Positions 31,834-41,797 are shown, counted from the stretch's first letter. The stretch: 44,938 nucleotides of DNA from Affinundibacterium seohonense (GCF_014284305.1 NZ_JACOFW010000032.1:1-44938); one strand, 5' to 3'. Program-made: numbers and translations. The notes: generated by a model from the letters alone, not told the origin.

Positions 31834-34425
31834 TTAGCCTTGTGTAAAAGCTAGACCACCATCCACCACATCCACCACGATCACATCCTTAGGCCCAAAT
31901 TTGCCTTGCAACATTAGCTTAGACAAAGGATTTTCTATCTCTTGCTGAATCGCACGTTTTAAAGGACGAGCGCCATACACAGGATCGAAACCAGCCTCTG
32001 CGATTTTCAACAGAGCAGCATCGGTGACTTGCAAGCCCATGTCCATTTGCGCCAAGCGTTTATTCAAAGTTTCCAACTGTATCTTGGCGATAGCCCCGAT
32101 ATTTTTCGCATCGAGCGCATGGAAGACCACAATCTCATCGATACGATTGATAAACTCAGGACGGAAATGTGATTTCACTTCACCCATCACCGCCATTTTA
32201 ATCACACTAGGATCACTGCCTTCCATCGCTTGAATCTGATGCGAACCCAAGTTCGAAGTCATGACAATGACGGTATTTTTAAAGTCCACCGTGCGTCCTT
32301 GACCGTCAGTCATACGACCGTCGTCCAAGACTTGCAATAAGACATTAAACACATCGTGATGCGCCTTCTCTACTTCATCGAGCAAGATCACGCTGTATGG
32401 CTTGCGACGCACGGCTTCGGTCAAATAGCCACCTTCTTCGTAGCCGACATATCCCGGCGGTGCACCAATTAAGCGAGCGACGGAATGCTTCTCCATAAAC
32501 TCACTCATATCGATACGAATCAATGACTCTTCGGTATCGAACATAAAATTCGCCAAGGCTTTGCACAATTCAGTTTTACCCACGCCGGTTGGCCCCAAAA
32601 ACAAGAAAGAGCCATACGGACGTCCGGGATCACCCAGTCCTGCACGTGAACGACGAATCGCATCGGATACGGCCGTAATCGCTTCATGCTGACCGACCAC
32701 GCGTTTGTGTAAAGCATCTTCCATTGCCAACAATTTTTCGCGCTCACCTTGCATCATGCGAGAGACTGGAATGCCAGTTGCGCGGGAGACGATCTCAGCG
32801 ATTTCTTCAGCGCCAACCTGCGTACGCAACAATCTTGGTTTGCCGCCTGTTTCCGCATTTTTCGCCGCTTGTAGATCCGCTGATTTCAGTTGCGCTTCCA
32901 GCTCAGGCATACGCCCATATTGGAGTTCCGACATCGCTTGCCAATCGCCTTTACGTTTGGCATCTTCCATTTGCAGACGAACTTTTTCTATTTCTTCTTT
33001 AATGTGTGTACTGCCTTGAACCATCGCTTTTTCAGCTTTCCACACTTCTTCCAAATCAGCATATTCACGCGAAAGTTTTTTGATCTCTTCTTCAATTAAA
33101 ACCAGACGCTTTTTAGAGCTGTCGTCTTTTTCACGTTTGACCGCTTCTTTCTCAATCTTTAATTGAATCAGACGGCGATCCAATTTATCCATCACCTCTG
33201 GTTTAGAATCAATTTCAATCTTGATTTTTGCCGCTGCTTCATCGATCAAGTCGATGGCTTTATCGGGCAAGAATCGATCAGTAATATAGCGATGTGAAAG
33301 TTCCGCTGCCGCCACGATCGCTGGATCAGTGATATCGACCCCATGATGAACTTCATACTTTTCCTGCAAACCGCGCAAGATCGCAATGGTTGCTTCGACG
33401 CTAGGTTCATCGACGATAATCTTTTGGAAGCGACGTTCGAGTGCCGCGTCTTTTTCTATGTACTTGCGATATTCATCCAAGGTCGTGGCACCGACGCAAT
33501 GCAACTCGCCACGCGCCAAGGCTGGCTTTAACATATTGCCCGCATCCATTGCGCCTTCGGCTTTACCCGCGCCGACCATGGTGTGCAACTCATCAATGAA
33601 GACGATAGTTTGGCCTTCATCCATCGCGATTTCTTTGAGTACGGATTTCAAGCGCTCTTCAAATTCACCACGGAATTTTGCGCCTGCCAGTAACGCTGCC
33701 ATATCGAGTGAAAGGACTCGTTTTGACTTCAAACTGTCCGGCACTTCGCCATTCACAATACGCTGCGCCAAGCCTTCGACGATCGCGGTTTTACCGACAC
33801 CTGGCTCACCGATCAACACCGGATTATTTTTACTGCGACGTTGCAAGACTTGAATCGCACGACGAATTTCATCGTCACGTCCAATCACAGGATCTAGCTT
33901 GCCGAGTCGTGCACGTTCTGTCAGGTCTAAAGTATATTTTTTTAAGGCTTCGCGTTGACCTTCTGCCTCGGGAGAGTCGACATTCGCACCACCACGTACA
34001 CCTTTAATTGCGGCTTCTAAAGCACTGCGCGTCAAACCATTTTCACGTGCCAGTTTGCCTGCTTCCGATTTATCATCGACGAGGGCCAGCAAGACCATTT
34101 CGCTAGCTAAAAACTGATCACCACGTTTTTGTGATTCTTTGTCCGCGAGGTTTAACAAACCCATCAACTCGCGCCCAATTTGTACTTGGCCATCAGTTCC
34201 CGTGACTTTAGCGATGCGATCCAAGGCTGCCTTAAGGCTATTTAACAGACCATTGATATTAACGCCTGCACGTTGCAATAATGAACGTGCCCCGCCGTCA
34301 TCTTGATTGATCAGAGCAAGTAAGACGTGCACTGGCTCTATATATTGGTTATCATTACCCACTGCCTGACTCTGTGCATCTGCCAAAGCTTCTTGCAATT
34401 TTGTCGTTAATTTATCCAAGCGCAT
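31834..34425 (-). CDS. clpB: ATP-dependent disaggregase ClpB
   Basis: 863-aa Hsp100 hexamer subunit that resolubilises aggregates with DnaK. Domains in order are the Clp N domain (1-145), AAA1 with Walker [14 protein letters not shown] and Walker [13 protein letters not shown], the coiled-coil middle domain (about 405-525; [23 protein letters not shown]), AAA2 with [14 protein letters not shown] and [11 protein letters not shown], and the C-terminal D2-small domain. Presence of the middle domain separates it from ClpA and ClpC. Length is standard. TAGGAGG precedes the ATG, and a sigma-32-type promoter lies just upstream, so heat-shock control is expected. Confidence 0.98.
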   Translation of the reverse strand: MRLDKLTTKLQEALADAQSQAVGNDNQYIEPVHVLLALINQDDGGARSLLQRAGVNINGLLNSLKAALDRIAKVTGTDGQVQIGRELMGLLNLADKESQKRGDQFLASEMVLLALVDDKSEAGKLARENGLTRSALEAAIKGVRGGANVDSPEAEGQREALKKYTLDLTERARLGKLDPVIGRDDEIRRAIQVLQRRSKNNPVLIGEPGVGKTAIVEGLAQRIVNGEVPDSLKSKRVLSLDMAALLAGAKFRGEFEERLKSVLKEIAMDEGQTIVFIDELHTMVGAGKAEGAMDAGNMLKPALARGELHCVGATTLDEYRKYIEKDAALERRFQKIIVDEPSVEATIAILRGLQEKYEVHHGVDITDPAIVAAAELSHRYITDRFLPDKAIDLIDEAAAKIKIEIDSKPEVMDKLDRRLIQLKIEKEAVKREKDDSSKKRLVLIEEEIKKLSREYADLEEVWKAEKAMVQGSTHIKEEIEKVRLQMEDAKRKGDWQAMSELQYGRMPELEAQLKSADLQAAKNAETGGKPRLLRTQVGAEEIAEIVSRATGIPVSRMMQGEREKLLAMEDALHKRVVGQHEAITAVSDAIRRSRAGLGDPGRPYGSFLFLGPTGVGKTELCKALANFMFDTEESLIRIDMSEFMEKHSVARLIGAPPGYVGYEEGGYLTEAVRRKPYSVILLDEVEKAHHDVFNVLLQVLDDGRMTDGQGRTVDFKNTVIVMTSNLGSHQIQAMEGSDPSVIKMAVMGEVKSHFRPEFINRIDEIVVFHALDAKNIGAIAKIQLETLNKRLAQMDMGLQVTDAALLKIAEAGFDPVYGARPLKRAIQQEIENPLSKLMLQGKFGPKDVIVVDVVDGGLAFTQG

Positions 34426-34464
34426 AATGCCTCCTAAAACGGATACGATGATTGATTGCCTGAT

Positions 34465-34492
34465 AGATTAGGTGGTACAGACGGTTTTCAAG
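34465..34492 (-). promoter_or_regulatory. Predicted sigma-32 (heat-shock) promoter of clpB
   Basis: On the minus strand CTTGAAA (34486-34492) is a perfect sigma-32 -35 element. It is followed by 13 bp and CCTAATCT (34465-34472), close to the CCCCATNT consensus. The predicted start is about 33 nt before the clpB ATG. Confidence 0.75.
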
Positions 34493-34540
34493 AACTGATT
34501 CAACAAAATTTCCATGCGCTTTGCGCTACATCAATAACTT

Positions 34541-35086
34541 ATGCATCTCGAACAACTTAATCTAACTTATCACCTCGCTGAAGATCGTATTTTGCTCAGA
34601 ATTGGTTTTTCTGTGAAAGATGCCGAACAAGAAAAGCAGCAAATCCAAATTTTTATCACCCGTCGCATGTTGCAAAGACTGTGGCCAATATTGATGGAAG
34701 CGATTGCTTCCCATATGCGTCTGAATCGTCCAGAAACCGCCTTTGCCAGCGACGAATTAGTCAATTACGAACATCAAAAAGCGGTCGATGCCATCAAAGA
34801 GAGCGGCAATTTCGGCAAGTCATTTGAGTCCGATAAACGTAAACCTCTTCACGGCGCGCAACCGCTACTTTTAGAGACAATTAAGTTTCACCTCAAGGCC
34901 AATGCGCCGCTATGGATGCAGTTCATCACACACAAAGGTGAGATGGTAGATTTAAAATTAGAAACAGGCCTACTGCACGGTTTTTGCAAATTACTGATCG
35001 ATGCCGAGAAAGCTTCTGAATGGGGATTAGATATCAGCTTGCCAAAGATTGAAGAAATTAGCGTGCCTGCACATTTATTAAATTAA
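34541..35086 (+). CDS. Hypothetical protein, function not recognised
   Basis: 181-aa soluble protein without signal peptide or membrane segments. It starts MHLEQLNLTYHLAEDRILLRIGFSVKDAEQEKQQIQIFITRRM, suggesting a beta-hairpin followed by helices. The central helix RLWPILMEAIASHMRLN and the region PLLLETIKFHLKANAPLWMQFITHKGEMVDLKLETGLLHGFCKLL read like an ordered alpha/beta domain. Codon use resembles its neighbours, and a strong terminator follows the stop. It is divergent from clpB, and its upstream region overlaps the clpB promoter, so a stress link is possible but unproven. Confidence 0.75.
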   Translation: MHLEQLNLTYHLAEDRILLRIGFSVKDAEQEKQQIQIFITRRMLQRLWPILMEAIASHMRLNRPETAFASDELVNYEHQKAVDAIKESGNFGKSFESDKRKPLHGAQPLLLETIKFHLKANAPLWMQFITHKGEMVDLKLETGLLHGFCKLLIDAEKASEWGLDISLPKIEEISVPAHLLN

Positions 35087-35117
35087 AAAATCTGTGCGGC
35101 GACATGATCGAAGAGTC

Positions 35118-35149
35118 AAAAAAACCCATCGTTCAAGATGGGTTTTTTT
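35118..35149 (+). terminator. Rho-independent terminator after the hypothetical gene
   Basis: AAAAAAACCCATC (35118-35130) pairs with GATGGGTTTTTTT (35137-35149) around a 6-nt loop. It lies 31 nt after the stop of the plus-strand gene and may also act on the convergent aminotransferase gene. Confidence 0.88.
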
Positions 35150-35208
35150 ATTGGCATTTCTAGAATTAAAGAAACGATAAACCAAAGTAAATCGCCAATT
35201 CATCAAGA

Positions 35209-36402
35209 TCAAATACGCGCCTTAATCAATTTACCAATTTTTTCGATTCCTTCGTTAATACGTTCTGGCGACACCGTCACAAAACTTAGACGGAAAGTAT
35301 TGGTCTCCGCTTCGTTTGCATAGAATGGCCCGCCTGGGACAAACGCCACATTTTGAGCAATCGCCGCATCCAATAATTCTTTGCTATGAATATGCTTAGG
35401 CAAAGTCACCCAAATGAACATCCCGCCGATCGGACGCGTCCAGCTCACACCTTCTGGGAAATGCGTCTTCATCGCCGCCAACATCACATCACATTGCGCG
35501 GAATAGAAACGACGGATGCTTGGAATATGCTCGTCGAGGAATCCATCCTTGATCACTTCGTACACCGCCATTTGCGTCAATGTCGACGTATGTAAATCCG
35601 TGGCTTGCTTGGCTTGTTCCAATTTACGAATCAAGGGCACTGGCGCGACCATGTAGCCAAGACGAATACCTGGCGTCAAGATTTTTGAAAAAGAACCGAG
35701 ATAGATCACGCCATTTGGGTTCATATTCAAGAGTTTAGGCAAAGGTTCGCCGCTGTAGCACAAATCACCGTAAGGATTGTCTTCAATCAGCGGAATTCCC
35801 ATGCGGGCGCAGATTTCCACCAACTCTTGACGGCGTTCAACCGACAATGTACGACCTGTTGGATTTTGGAAATTTGGTAAAGCGTAAAATAATTTAGCGC
35901 CCTCACCTTTCGCTGCAACCGAGGCAGGAACCACGCCATCGTCATCCATTTCTATCGATACAAACTCAGGACGATAGACTGAGAAGGCTTGCAAAGCACC
36001 GAGGTAACTTGGTGTTTCCACCAAAATTTTGCTACCTTCATCGACCAACACTTTAGCGATCAAATCCAAGCCTTGCTGCGAACCCGATACCATCATGATT
36101 TGATCGGCGGTGATGGTGCAATCGGCTGTCGATAAAGACTTAGCGATAAACTCACGCAAAGGTGCGTAGCCATCAGTCGTACCATATTGCAAGGCTGTCT
36201 TGCCATTTTCTGCCAACACTTTGTCGAAGGCGGCGCGCATACGATCAACTGGGAAGGTTTCTGGTGAGGGCAAACCGCCCGCAAAAGAAATCACTTCAGG
36301 ACGCATGGTCACTTTGAGAATTTCACGGATAGCGGAACTTTGTAACTGTTCTGCGCGTTCGGAAAATTTCCAATCTATTGGTTTTAAATTTGGCAGGCTC
36401 AT
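35209..36402 (-). CDS. PLP-dependent aminotransferase, 2-aminoadipate/aromatic type (LysN/Aro8-like)
   Basis: 397 aa from ATG 36402 (MSLPNLKPIDWKFSERAEQLQSSAIREILKV). Fold-type I, class I/II: ISFAGGLPSPETFP near the start, QYGTTDGYAPLREFIA, SGSQQGLDLIAKVLVDEGSKILVETPSY, NFQNPTGRTLS, and IEDNPYGDL. The PLP lysine is in YLGSFSKILTPGIRLGYM and the substrate-carboxylate Arg in FRLSFVTV. The pattern matches enzymes annotated as 2-aminoadipate or broad-specificity aromatic/branched transaminases; specificity is unresolved. It follows ridA on the same strand after 125 bp. RidA deaminates reactive enamine/imine intermediates, so the pairing is functionally sensible. Confidence 0.9.
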   Translation of the reverse strand: MSLPNLKPIDWKFSERAEQLQSSAIREILKVTMRPEVISFAGGLPSPETFPVDRMRAAFDKVLAENGKTALQYGTTDGYAPLREFIAKSLSTADCTITADQIMMVSGSQQGLDLIAKVLVDEGSKILVETPSYLGALQAFSVYRPEFVSIEMDDDGVVPASVAAKGEGAKLFYALPNFQNPTGRTLSVERRQELVEICARMGIPLIEDNPYGDLCYSGEPLPKLLNMNPNGVIYLGSFSKILTPGIRLGYMVAPVPLIRKLEQAKQATDLHTSTLTQMAVYEVIKDGFLDEHIPSIRRFYSAQCDVMLAAMKTHFPEGVSWTRPIGGMFIWVTLPKHIHSKELLDAAIAQNVAFVPGGPFYANEAETNTFRLSFVTVSPERINEGIEKIGKLIKARI

Positions 36403-36527
36403 CTGGTTCACTTCATAAAATAGACAACAAACTGGTGCAAGCATTTATGACAAAAAATCTTGTACGCAAAAAATTTCCGTTTCAAGTCAAAATCGACTTT
36501 GCGAAACAGAAAGGATTTCCTTCGAAA

Positions 36528-36986
36528 TTATGCGATTTCCGCAATCATTTCGATTTCAACACAAGCGCCCAAAGGAATCTGCGCCACACCAAAAGCGGAG
36601 CGTGCATGCTTGCCTTGTTCGCCAAAAATCTCACCGATCAATTCAGAAGCACCATTGGTCACCAAATGTTGTTCCGTAAATTCGGAAGTTGAATTGACCA
36701 AGCTCATCAGTTTCACGATGCGTTTCACGCGATTTAAATCACCACCGCAAGCGTCTTGCAAAGTGGCCAGCAAATCAATCGCGATCGCGCGTGCTGCGTC
36801 TTTGCCTTCAGCCGTTTCCATATTCTTACCTAACTGACCAACCCAGACCTTGCCATCTTTTTTGGCAATGTGGCCAGACAAAAACACCGTATTTCCAGTT
36901 TGTGCATGCATAACATAAGCTGCTGCTGGCGCCGCGACGGCTGGTAATTCGATATTCAGGGCTTTTAACTTTTCATAAACTGACAT
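36528..36986 (-). CDS. ridA: RidA family (YjgF/YER057c/UK114) enamine/imine deaminase
   Basis: 152 aa from ATG 36986 (MSVYEKLKALNIELPAVAAP) with AGGA about 7 nt upstream; the open frame continues 86 codons upstream without family similarity, so that part is non-coding. Conserved elements are NTVFLSGHIAKKDGKVWVGQLG, AAARAIAIDLLATLQ-type helix (here ARAIAIDLLATLQDACGG), VKLMSLVNST, and ARSAFGVAQIPLGACVEIEMIAEIA, whose Arg corresponds to the catalytic Arg of RidA. The form is about 20 residues longer than E. coli RidA, as in a common COG0251 subgroup. It lies upstream of an aminotransferase gene and divergent from a MocR regulator. Confidence 0.92.
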   Translation of the reverse strand: MSVYEKLKALNIELPAVAAPAAAYVMHAQTGNTVFLSGHIAKKDGKVWVGQLGKNMETAEGKDAARAIAIDLLATLQDACGGDLNRVKRIVKLMSLVNSTSEFTEQHLVTNGASELIGEIFGEQGKHARSAFGVAQIPLGACVEIEMIAEIA

Positions 36987-37363
36987 ATGGATTCCTATAA
37001 AGATTTCCGCCGGTTTGGCGGTCATTGGACAATGTGAAATTAAGAGAAAATAAGGACAGCCGACATTGTAATGGGCAAGCAGCGCCTCAACCAACTTGGA
37101 ATTCAAAAACAACTCAAATACTGGGAATGAACAGGTATTTTTGATATAAAAAGGGAGGAAACTACAAGTTTTAAACAAAATTAGTAACAAATTAAAAGCA
37201 ATTTTGTGCCTCTGACATACCACCAAAAACCACTGTCTACGCATCTGACCAGCTAAGCTTTATGCTATGCTACCCGCAAAAACCAATACAGTACCAATAC
37301 AATTACAGAAATAGATTTCACACTGTCACGGCAATCTAACCAATACAGAAAAGATAGCATCAC
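36987..37363. other. Divergent ridA / MocR intergenic region
   Basis: About 380 bp. The main feature is the ACCAATACA repeat set at 37282-37347. A -10-like CATAAA with an upstream TTGGTT, 16 bp apart on the minus strand (about 37256-37284), may drive ridA and would overlap the first repeat. No gene is seen. Confidence 0.4.
37282..37347. promoter_or_regulatory. ACCAATACA direct repeats, probable MocR operator
   Basis: CCAATACA occurs at 37283-37290, 37294-37301 (11 bp apart) and 37340-37347, all in the same orientation, just upstream of the MocR gene and in front of ridA. MocR/PdxR-type regulators are known to bind direct repeats near divergent promoters. Confidence 0.65.
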
Positions 37364-38800
37364 ATGCGTTCAACCTCCAAACTCACGATAGGCAATGTCG
37401 TCTCACGCGACTCTGGTGGCTCTTTGGTCGAACAAATTGTTCGATCTGTAGCTTGCCGAATTGACGACAAGCTCCTGCGAACCGGATCTCGCATGCCCTC
37501 GATCAGACAATTTGCTGATGAACAAAAAGTATCACGCTTCACTGTCGTTGAGGCCTATGATCGCTTGGTTGCGAACGGGTATCTGGAGTCGCGCCGCGGA
37601 TCAGGTTTTTTTGTACGCGAACGCGCCTCTTTGATCAACGCCCCTAGTTCCCACACACAAGAAATACCTAGCTCGCAACAACCCGATGTGGTTTGGCTGG
37701 TGCGCAATATGTTGCGCCAATTGCCGCAACAAAAAATGCCTGGCTCTGGTCTACTGCCACATGAATGGTTAGATGGGGAATTAGTTGCCAATGGTCTGCG
37801 TGCGGTAAGTCGTTTGAATCAAAGCCTGCTCCTGCACTACGGCACCCAACAAGGATTTTTGCCTTTCCGTCAGCAGCTACAATTAAAGTTAGCAGAGCTA
37901 GAAATCGCTGCTGCGCCCGAACAAATTGTGACCACGAATGGCGTGACACAGGCGCTAGATTTGGTCGCGCGTGAATTCACCCGACCGGGCGACACTATTT
38001 TTGTTGACGATCCGGCTTGGTTTTTAATGTTCGGGACCTTCGCTACCTTAGGGACAAAAGTGATCGGCATTCCACGCCTCCACGACGGCCCCGATGTGGC
38101 AAAGTTAGCGGAGCTAGCCGCACTGCATAAGCCCAAGCTCTACATCATTCATTCGGTCTTACACAATCCAACGTCGACCTCGCTGTCGGCGGCGAAAGCT
38201 TTTCAGGTTTTAAAAACTGCAGAGCAGCATGATTTCATGATTGTGGAAGACGATATTTACTGTGATATGCACCCGGGTTCTGCGGTACAAGCAGCGACTC
38301 GACTTTCGTCATTAGACCAACTCAACCGCGTAATTTATCTGGGCGGCTTTTCCAAAACCTTGGCAGCCAATTTGCGTGTCGGCTTTATCGCCACTTCACG
38401 CGAAACGGCGATACGACTGTCTGACCGCAAAATGTTATCGAGTTTAACGACCAATGAAATTAGCGAGCGCGTGGTACACAAAATCCTATCCGAAGGTCAC
38501 TATCGCAAGCATGTCGATCGTATCCGCAGCAAACTCGATAGCGCCCGCGATGAAGTCACCGCACGGGTAGAAAAGATAGGAATGAAAGTGGAATATCGTA
38601 CCCCAGCTGGCATGTTTTTGTGGGTCGATACCGGCACAGACACCATCGAGTTAACAGAGAGAGCATTCGAAAAAGGTTTTCTATTGGCTCCCGGAAGTTT
38701 GTTTTCACCACATCAGCTTCCTTCGACTCATATGCGTCTGAATGTCGCGGCCATGTCCGATTCTAGTGTTTGGGATTTTTTAATACGAGAATTAAACTAA
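37364..38800 (+). CDS. MocR-family regulator (GntR winged helix fused to aminotransferase-like domain)
   Basis: 478-aa regulator. Residues about 15-85 are a GntR winged helix (SLVEQIVRSVACRIDDKLLRTGSRMPSIRQFADEQKVSRFTVVEAYDRLVANGYLESRRGSGFFV). From about 105 on is a fold-type I aminotransferase-like domain with HYGTQQGFLPFRQQL, TTNGVTQALDLVAREF, HSVLHNPTSTS and VEDDIYCDMHPG. The PLP-binding Lys is in YLGGFSKTLAANLRVGF. MocR proteins use PLP or an amino-compound adduct as effector and usually control an adjacent divergent gene. Here that is ridA and the aminotransferase, so the predicted role is control of that pair. Confidence 0.92.
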   Translation: MRSTSKLTIGNVVSRDSGGSLVEQIVRSVACRIDDKLLRTGSRMPSIRQFADEQKVSRFTVVEAYDRLVANGYLESRRGSGFFVRERASLINAPSSHTQEIPSSQQPDVVWLVRNMLRQLPQQKMPGSGLLPHEWLDGELVANGLRAVSRLNQSLLLHYGTQQGFLPFRQQLQLKLAELEIAAAPEQIVTTNGVTQALDLVAREFTRPGDTIFVDDPAWFLMFGTFATLGTKVIGIPRLHDGPDVAKLAELAALHKPKLYIIHSVLHNPTSTSLSAAKAFQVLKTAEQHDFMIVEDDIYCDMHPGSAVQAATRLSSLDQLNRVIYLGGFSKTLAANLRVGFIATSRETAIRLSDRKMLSSLTTNEISERVVHKILSEGHYRKHVDRIRSKLDSARDEVTARVEKIGMKVEYRTPAGMFLWVDTGTDTIELTERAFEKGFLLAPGSLFSPHQLPSTHMRLNVAAMSDSSVWDFLIRELN

Positions 38801-38940
38801 GGTGAACAACAATTTCCATGCGAACCCGTTCAAACTGGCGTCTAGCGTTTGCACTTAAATCGGAAAGATACCGATTCCAATTTCCTGAACGAACCTCAAC
38901 TTTAGCCAGGAAATAAAACGAAACTGGAAAATATCTCAGT

Positions 38941-40041
38941 TTAAGCAAACACTAACGACTGATTTTGCGTTTCTGACTCATCAAGTAATGTGTTTTGAAC
39001 ACGTTTTAAATCGTCCTCCGCCCGTCTCAGCATGTTTTCTACATTATCGCCTTCTTGCAACGTAGTGACGCCAACTCTAGTGCTGATTTTGATTTCTCGA
39101 CCCGATACTGCAACCGGCATCGCTGCAATTGTGTATTGTGCTCTGGCCGCGATTTTCGTGGCAACTTCTGCGAAGGCCTCTGGCAACAACACGACAAATT
39201 CTTCTGTTCCAAAACGAGCCAAACAATCATAGTTGCGCGTCGCACGTTGCATGCGTTTACTCACCTCGACTAACACCATATCAGCAGTACCGGCACCAAA
39301 TTGCATATTAATTTGCTTCAAATCTTCTATATCAAACATCAGGACCGACATCGTTTTACCAAGCCGTTTATGTCGCTGCAATTCATTTTCCATATTGCGT
39401 AAAAACTCACGCCGATTGGCAAGTCCCGTTAGTGGATCGGTGATTTCTTTGCGCTGCAATTCAAATTCAGCACTCAACAATTTCAAGCGAAATTTTTGCA
39501 GATAGGCGGCCACGGTTTGTCCCGTATAGGTACTCAAAATCAACACCACAAATAAGGTCGCTTGGTGTACAAAGGAAGGAAAAATTTTAGTCAAACAAAG
39601 TGCGGTCATGGCAAACCAATAGGCATAGACTAAACCTAGCAGGTTTGCCGCGCGAATAGGAAGAACGATAGAGGCGACCATACAAATCCAGACATCAATA
39701 ACAAAATGTCCGAGATAAGTCAGTGGCGACAGAAAGTCGCTAATTATTTGCACTGACAGTACCAAGATTGCCCAATAGAACAAATATTGTTCTAAGTTAG
39801 CCGACGCCAACCGTCGTTGACTAGCTCGTAAAATCCACCAAGCAGAAACAAACGCGACAGAGCGAAGACACGCCAAAACAACAAAGCTTTGCCCCATCCC
39901 CAGCAATAAAAAATCAATGTACAGTAGTGGCAAACTCAAACCCATCACAAAGCGCAATACGCGGTGTGCCTGCGCCCTGTCATTTTTTTGATATTGCGCT
40001 CGAAATTCGGCTTCTGTCACATCGGGATAAGTTGCATGCAT
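38941..40041 (-). CDS. Membrane GGDEF-domain protein with variant GTEEF signature
   Basis: 366 aa. An N-terminal membrane region of about 170 residues carries around six hydrophobic segments, followed by a short coiled linker and a GGDEF domain from about residue 205 (ITDPLTGLANRREFLRNMENEL). The metal Asp is in MFDIEDLKQIN. Positions corresponding to the guanine-binding Asn and Asp of PleD are kept (INMQFGAGTAD). The signature reads RFGTEEFVVLLPE, with Thr in place of the second Gly. The inhibitory I-site RNYD lies five residues before the signature. The product is probably a diguanylate cyclase or a c-di-GMP-binding relative with altered activity. GGGGGA precedes the ATG. No partner gene is adjacent. 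Confidence 0.88.
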   Translation of the reverse strand: MHATYPDVTEAEFRAQYQKNDRAQAHRVLRFVMGLSLPLLYIDFLLLGMGQSFVVLACLRSVAFVSAWWILRASQRRLASANLEQYLFYWAILVLSVQIISDFLSPLTYLGHFVIDVWICMVASIVLPIRAANLLGLVYAYWFAMTALCLTKIFPSFVHQATLFVVLILSTYTGQTVAAYLQKFRLKLLSAEFELQRKEITDPLTGLANRREFLRNMENELQRHKRLGKTMSVLMFDIEDLKQINMQFGAGTADMVLVEVSKRMQRATRNYDCLARFGTEEFVVLLPEAFAEVATKIAARAQYTIAAMPVAVSGREIKISTRVGVTTLQEGDNVENMLRRAEDDLKRVQNTLLDESETQNQSLVFA

Positions 40042-40346
40042 AAATCCCCCGGTTCTTTTATGTTTTATCGTTTTATCTCTGACTACAAAGGCTTGCTCTC
40101 AAGCATGAATCCAGTGTAGCGATTTGACAGATAAATTCAATCAAATTGGCGCAAACCCATCAAATTTACGCAACACATGCACAAGCTCAAATGCCCATCT
40201 AAATAAAAAGTTATGACAATTTATCCGCTGTCATATGGCTATAAGTCAATTTAAGCGATAATAACGAGCTTGTCACTGTGAATGAACTATCACATGGCAT
40301 TATTTAGTACCAAATCCATCACTAACTCAATTAAGTTTATTAACAA
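40042..40346. other. Divergent intergenic region, GGDEF gene / cysS
   Basis: About 305 bp containing the promoters of both genes. I see no T-box-like leader, hairpin attenuator or other clear element before cysS, and no gene. Confidence 0.4.
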
Positions 40347-41723
40347 ATGGCTATGCAACTCTACGACAACTGGGAACGCTCCCTACGACCTTTCTCTCCT
40401 ATTCATCAAGATTGGGTCGGCTTGTATTGTTGCGGTCCAACCGTGTATGACTTCGCCCACATCGGCAATCTGCGTACCTATCTGTTTGAAGATATCTTGC
40501 GCCGCGCCTTAGAGCTCAACGGTTACAACGTGCGCCATGTAGTCAACATTACCGACGTTGGCCATCTCGTCTCCGATGGCGACGACGGCGAAGACAAGAT
40601 GGAAAAAGGCTCGCGCCGCACTGGTCAAACGGCTTGGGAAATCGCCGAAAAATACACGGTCGCCTTCAAAGAAGATGTGCAACGCTTAAACATCTTAGAA
40701 CCAAAAATCTGGTGCAAAGCGACCGACCATATTGTCGAACAAATTGATTTCATCAGCGTCATCGAAGAAAAAGGCTATACCTATCGCACCTCCGATGGCA
40801 TTTATTTCGACACCTCGAAACAAGACGACTACGGCTATCTCGCTCGCCTCAATCGCGACGGCTTAGAAGCGGGCAAACGCGTTGAGATCGGCGAAAAGAA
40901 AAACCCAACCGACTTCGCGCTTTGGAAATTCAGTCCAGAAGGCAGCACGCGTCAAATGGAATGGGACAGTCCATGGGGTCGTGGTTTCCCAGGTTGGCAT
41001 ATCGAATGCTCAGCGATGTCTGCTAAATATTTGGAACCTTGGTTTGATATTCACTGCGGCGGCGAAGACCATATCGCGATTCACCACAGTAACGAGATCG
41101 CACAAAACCAAGCTTGCCACGGCACACGTTTAGCGAACTTCTGGATGCATGGCTATTTCTTGCAAATCGACGCAGGCAAGATGTCCAAATCCAGTGGCGA
41201 CTTTTTGCGCTTGCAAACACTGATCGATGACAACATCGACCCACTCGCCTACCGTTGGTTATGCCTGTCTGCCCACTATCGCAGCCAACTCAACTTTAGT
41301 TGGGAGTCTTTAAAGGCTTCACAAACAGGCTTGAATCGCCTACGCGAAACTTACTTCAACTTGCCTGCTGGCGGCAGCATCAACCAAGACTACGCGGACC
41401 GTTTCAAGGCTGAAGTCGATCAGGATTTGAATCTGCCGAAGGCGATTGCGGTCATGTGGGAAATGTTGAAATCGAATGTCAGCGACGCCGACAAGAAAAC
41501 GACCCTCGACTATTTCGATCAAATGTTGGGTTTGAACTTGAAAGCTTGGGAACCGAAGAAAACCGAAATCCCTGCGCATATTTTGGAACTCGTCGAAGAG
41601 CGTAAGATCGCGCGTCAAAACAAAGTTTGGGCAGAGTCGGATCGTTTGCGTGATGCGATTAAGGCAGCTGGGTTTGAAGTGGAGGATACGCCTGCTGGGA
41701 TGGTGGTGAAGGTGGCGGGATAG
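40347..41723 (+). CDS. cysS: Cysteinyl-tRNA synthetase
   Basis: 458-aa class I synthetase that charges tRNA-Cys. The zinc/cysteine-site motif is [23 protein letters not shown], containing the HIGH-type HIGN. Further metal-site residues lie in [10 protein letters not shown] and [20 protein letters not shown]. The KMSKS loop is [13 protein letters not shown]. The C-terminal DALR-like helical region ends [27 protein letters not shown]. Length is normal for bacterial CysS. Two in-frame ATGs (40347, 40353) are possible starts; neither has a strong ribosome site. A terminator follows directly. Confidence 0.97.
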   Translation: MAMQLYDNWERSLRPFSPIHQDWVGLYCCGPTVYDFAHIGNLRTYLFEDILRRALELNGYNVRHVVNITDVGHLVSDGDDGEDKMEKGSRRTGQTAWEIAEKYTVAFKEDVQRLNILEPKIWCKATDHIVEQIDFISVIEEKGYTYRTSDGIYFDTSKQDDYGYLARLNRDGLEAGKRVEIGEKKNPTDFALWKFSPEGSTRQMEWDSPWGRGFPGWHIECSAMSAKYLEPWFDIHCGGEDHIAIHHSNEIAQNQACHGTRLANFWMHGYFLQIDAGKMSKSSGDFLRLQTLIDDNIDPLAYRWLCLSAHYRSQLNFSWESLKASQTGLNRLRETYFNLPAGGSINQDYADRFKAEVDQDLNLPKAIAVMWEMLKSNVSDADKKTTLDYFDQMLGLNLKAWEPKKTEIPAHILELVEERKIARQNKVWAESDRLRDAIKAAGFEVEDTPAGMVVKVAG

Positions 41724-41745
41724 AAAAGCAATAACGAGGTTGAAG

Positions 41746-41779
41746 AGCGCAAAGAAATTCGAATTCTTTGCGCTTTTTT
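41746..41779 (+). terminator. Rho-independent terminator of cysS
   Basis: AGCGCAAAGAA (41746-41756) pairs with TTCTTTGCGCT (41764-41774) around a 7-nt loop, followed by a T-run. It lies 22 nt after the cysS stop and faces the convergent membrane-protein gene. Confidence 0.88.
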
Positions 41780-41797
41780 AAACAAAAAAATGCGTTT

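Noticed and set aside
33386..33853. 155-aa plus-strand open frame opposite clpB
   Set aside because: Antisense shadow of a highly conserved gene; no ribosome site and low-complexity Ser/Ala composition.
36987..37244. 86-codon N-terminal extension of ridA
   Set aside because: ATG 36986 has a good Shine-Dalgarno and matches the family start; the extension has no similarity and overlaps the regulatory region.
38855..38875. AATCGG/CCGATT hairpin after the MocR gene
   Set aside because: Only six base pairs and no T-run; insufficient to call a terminator.
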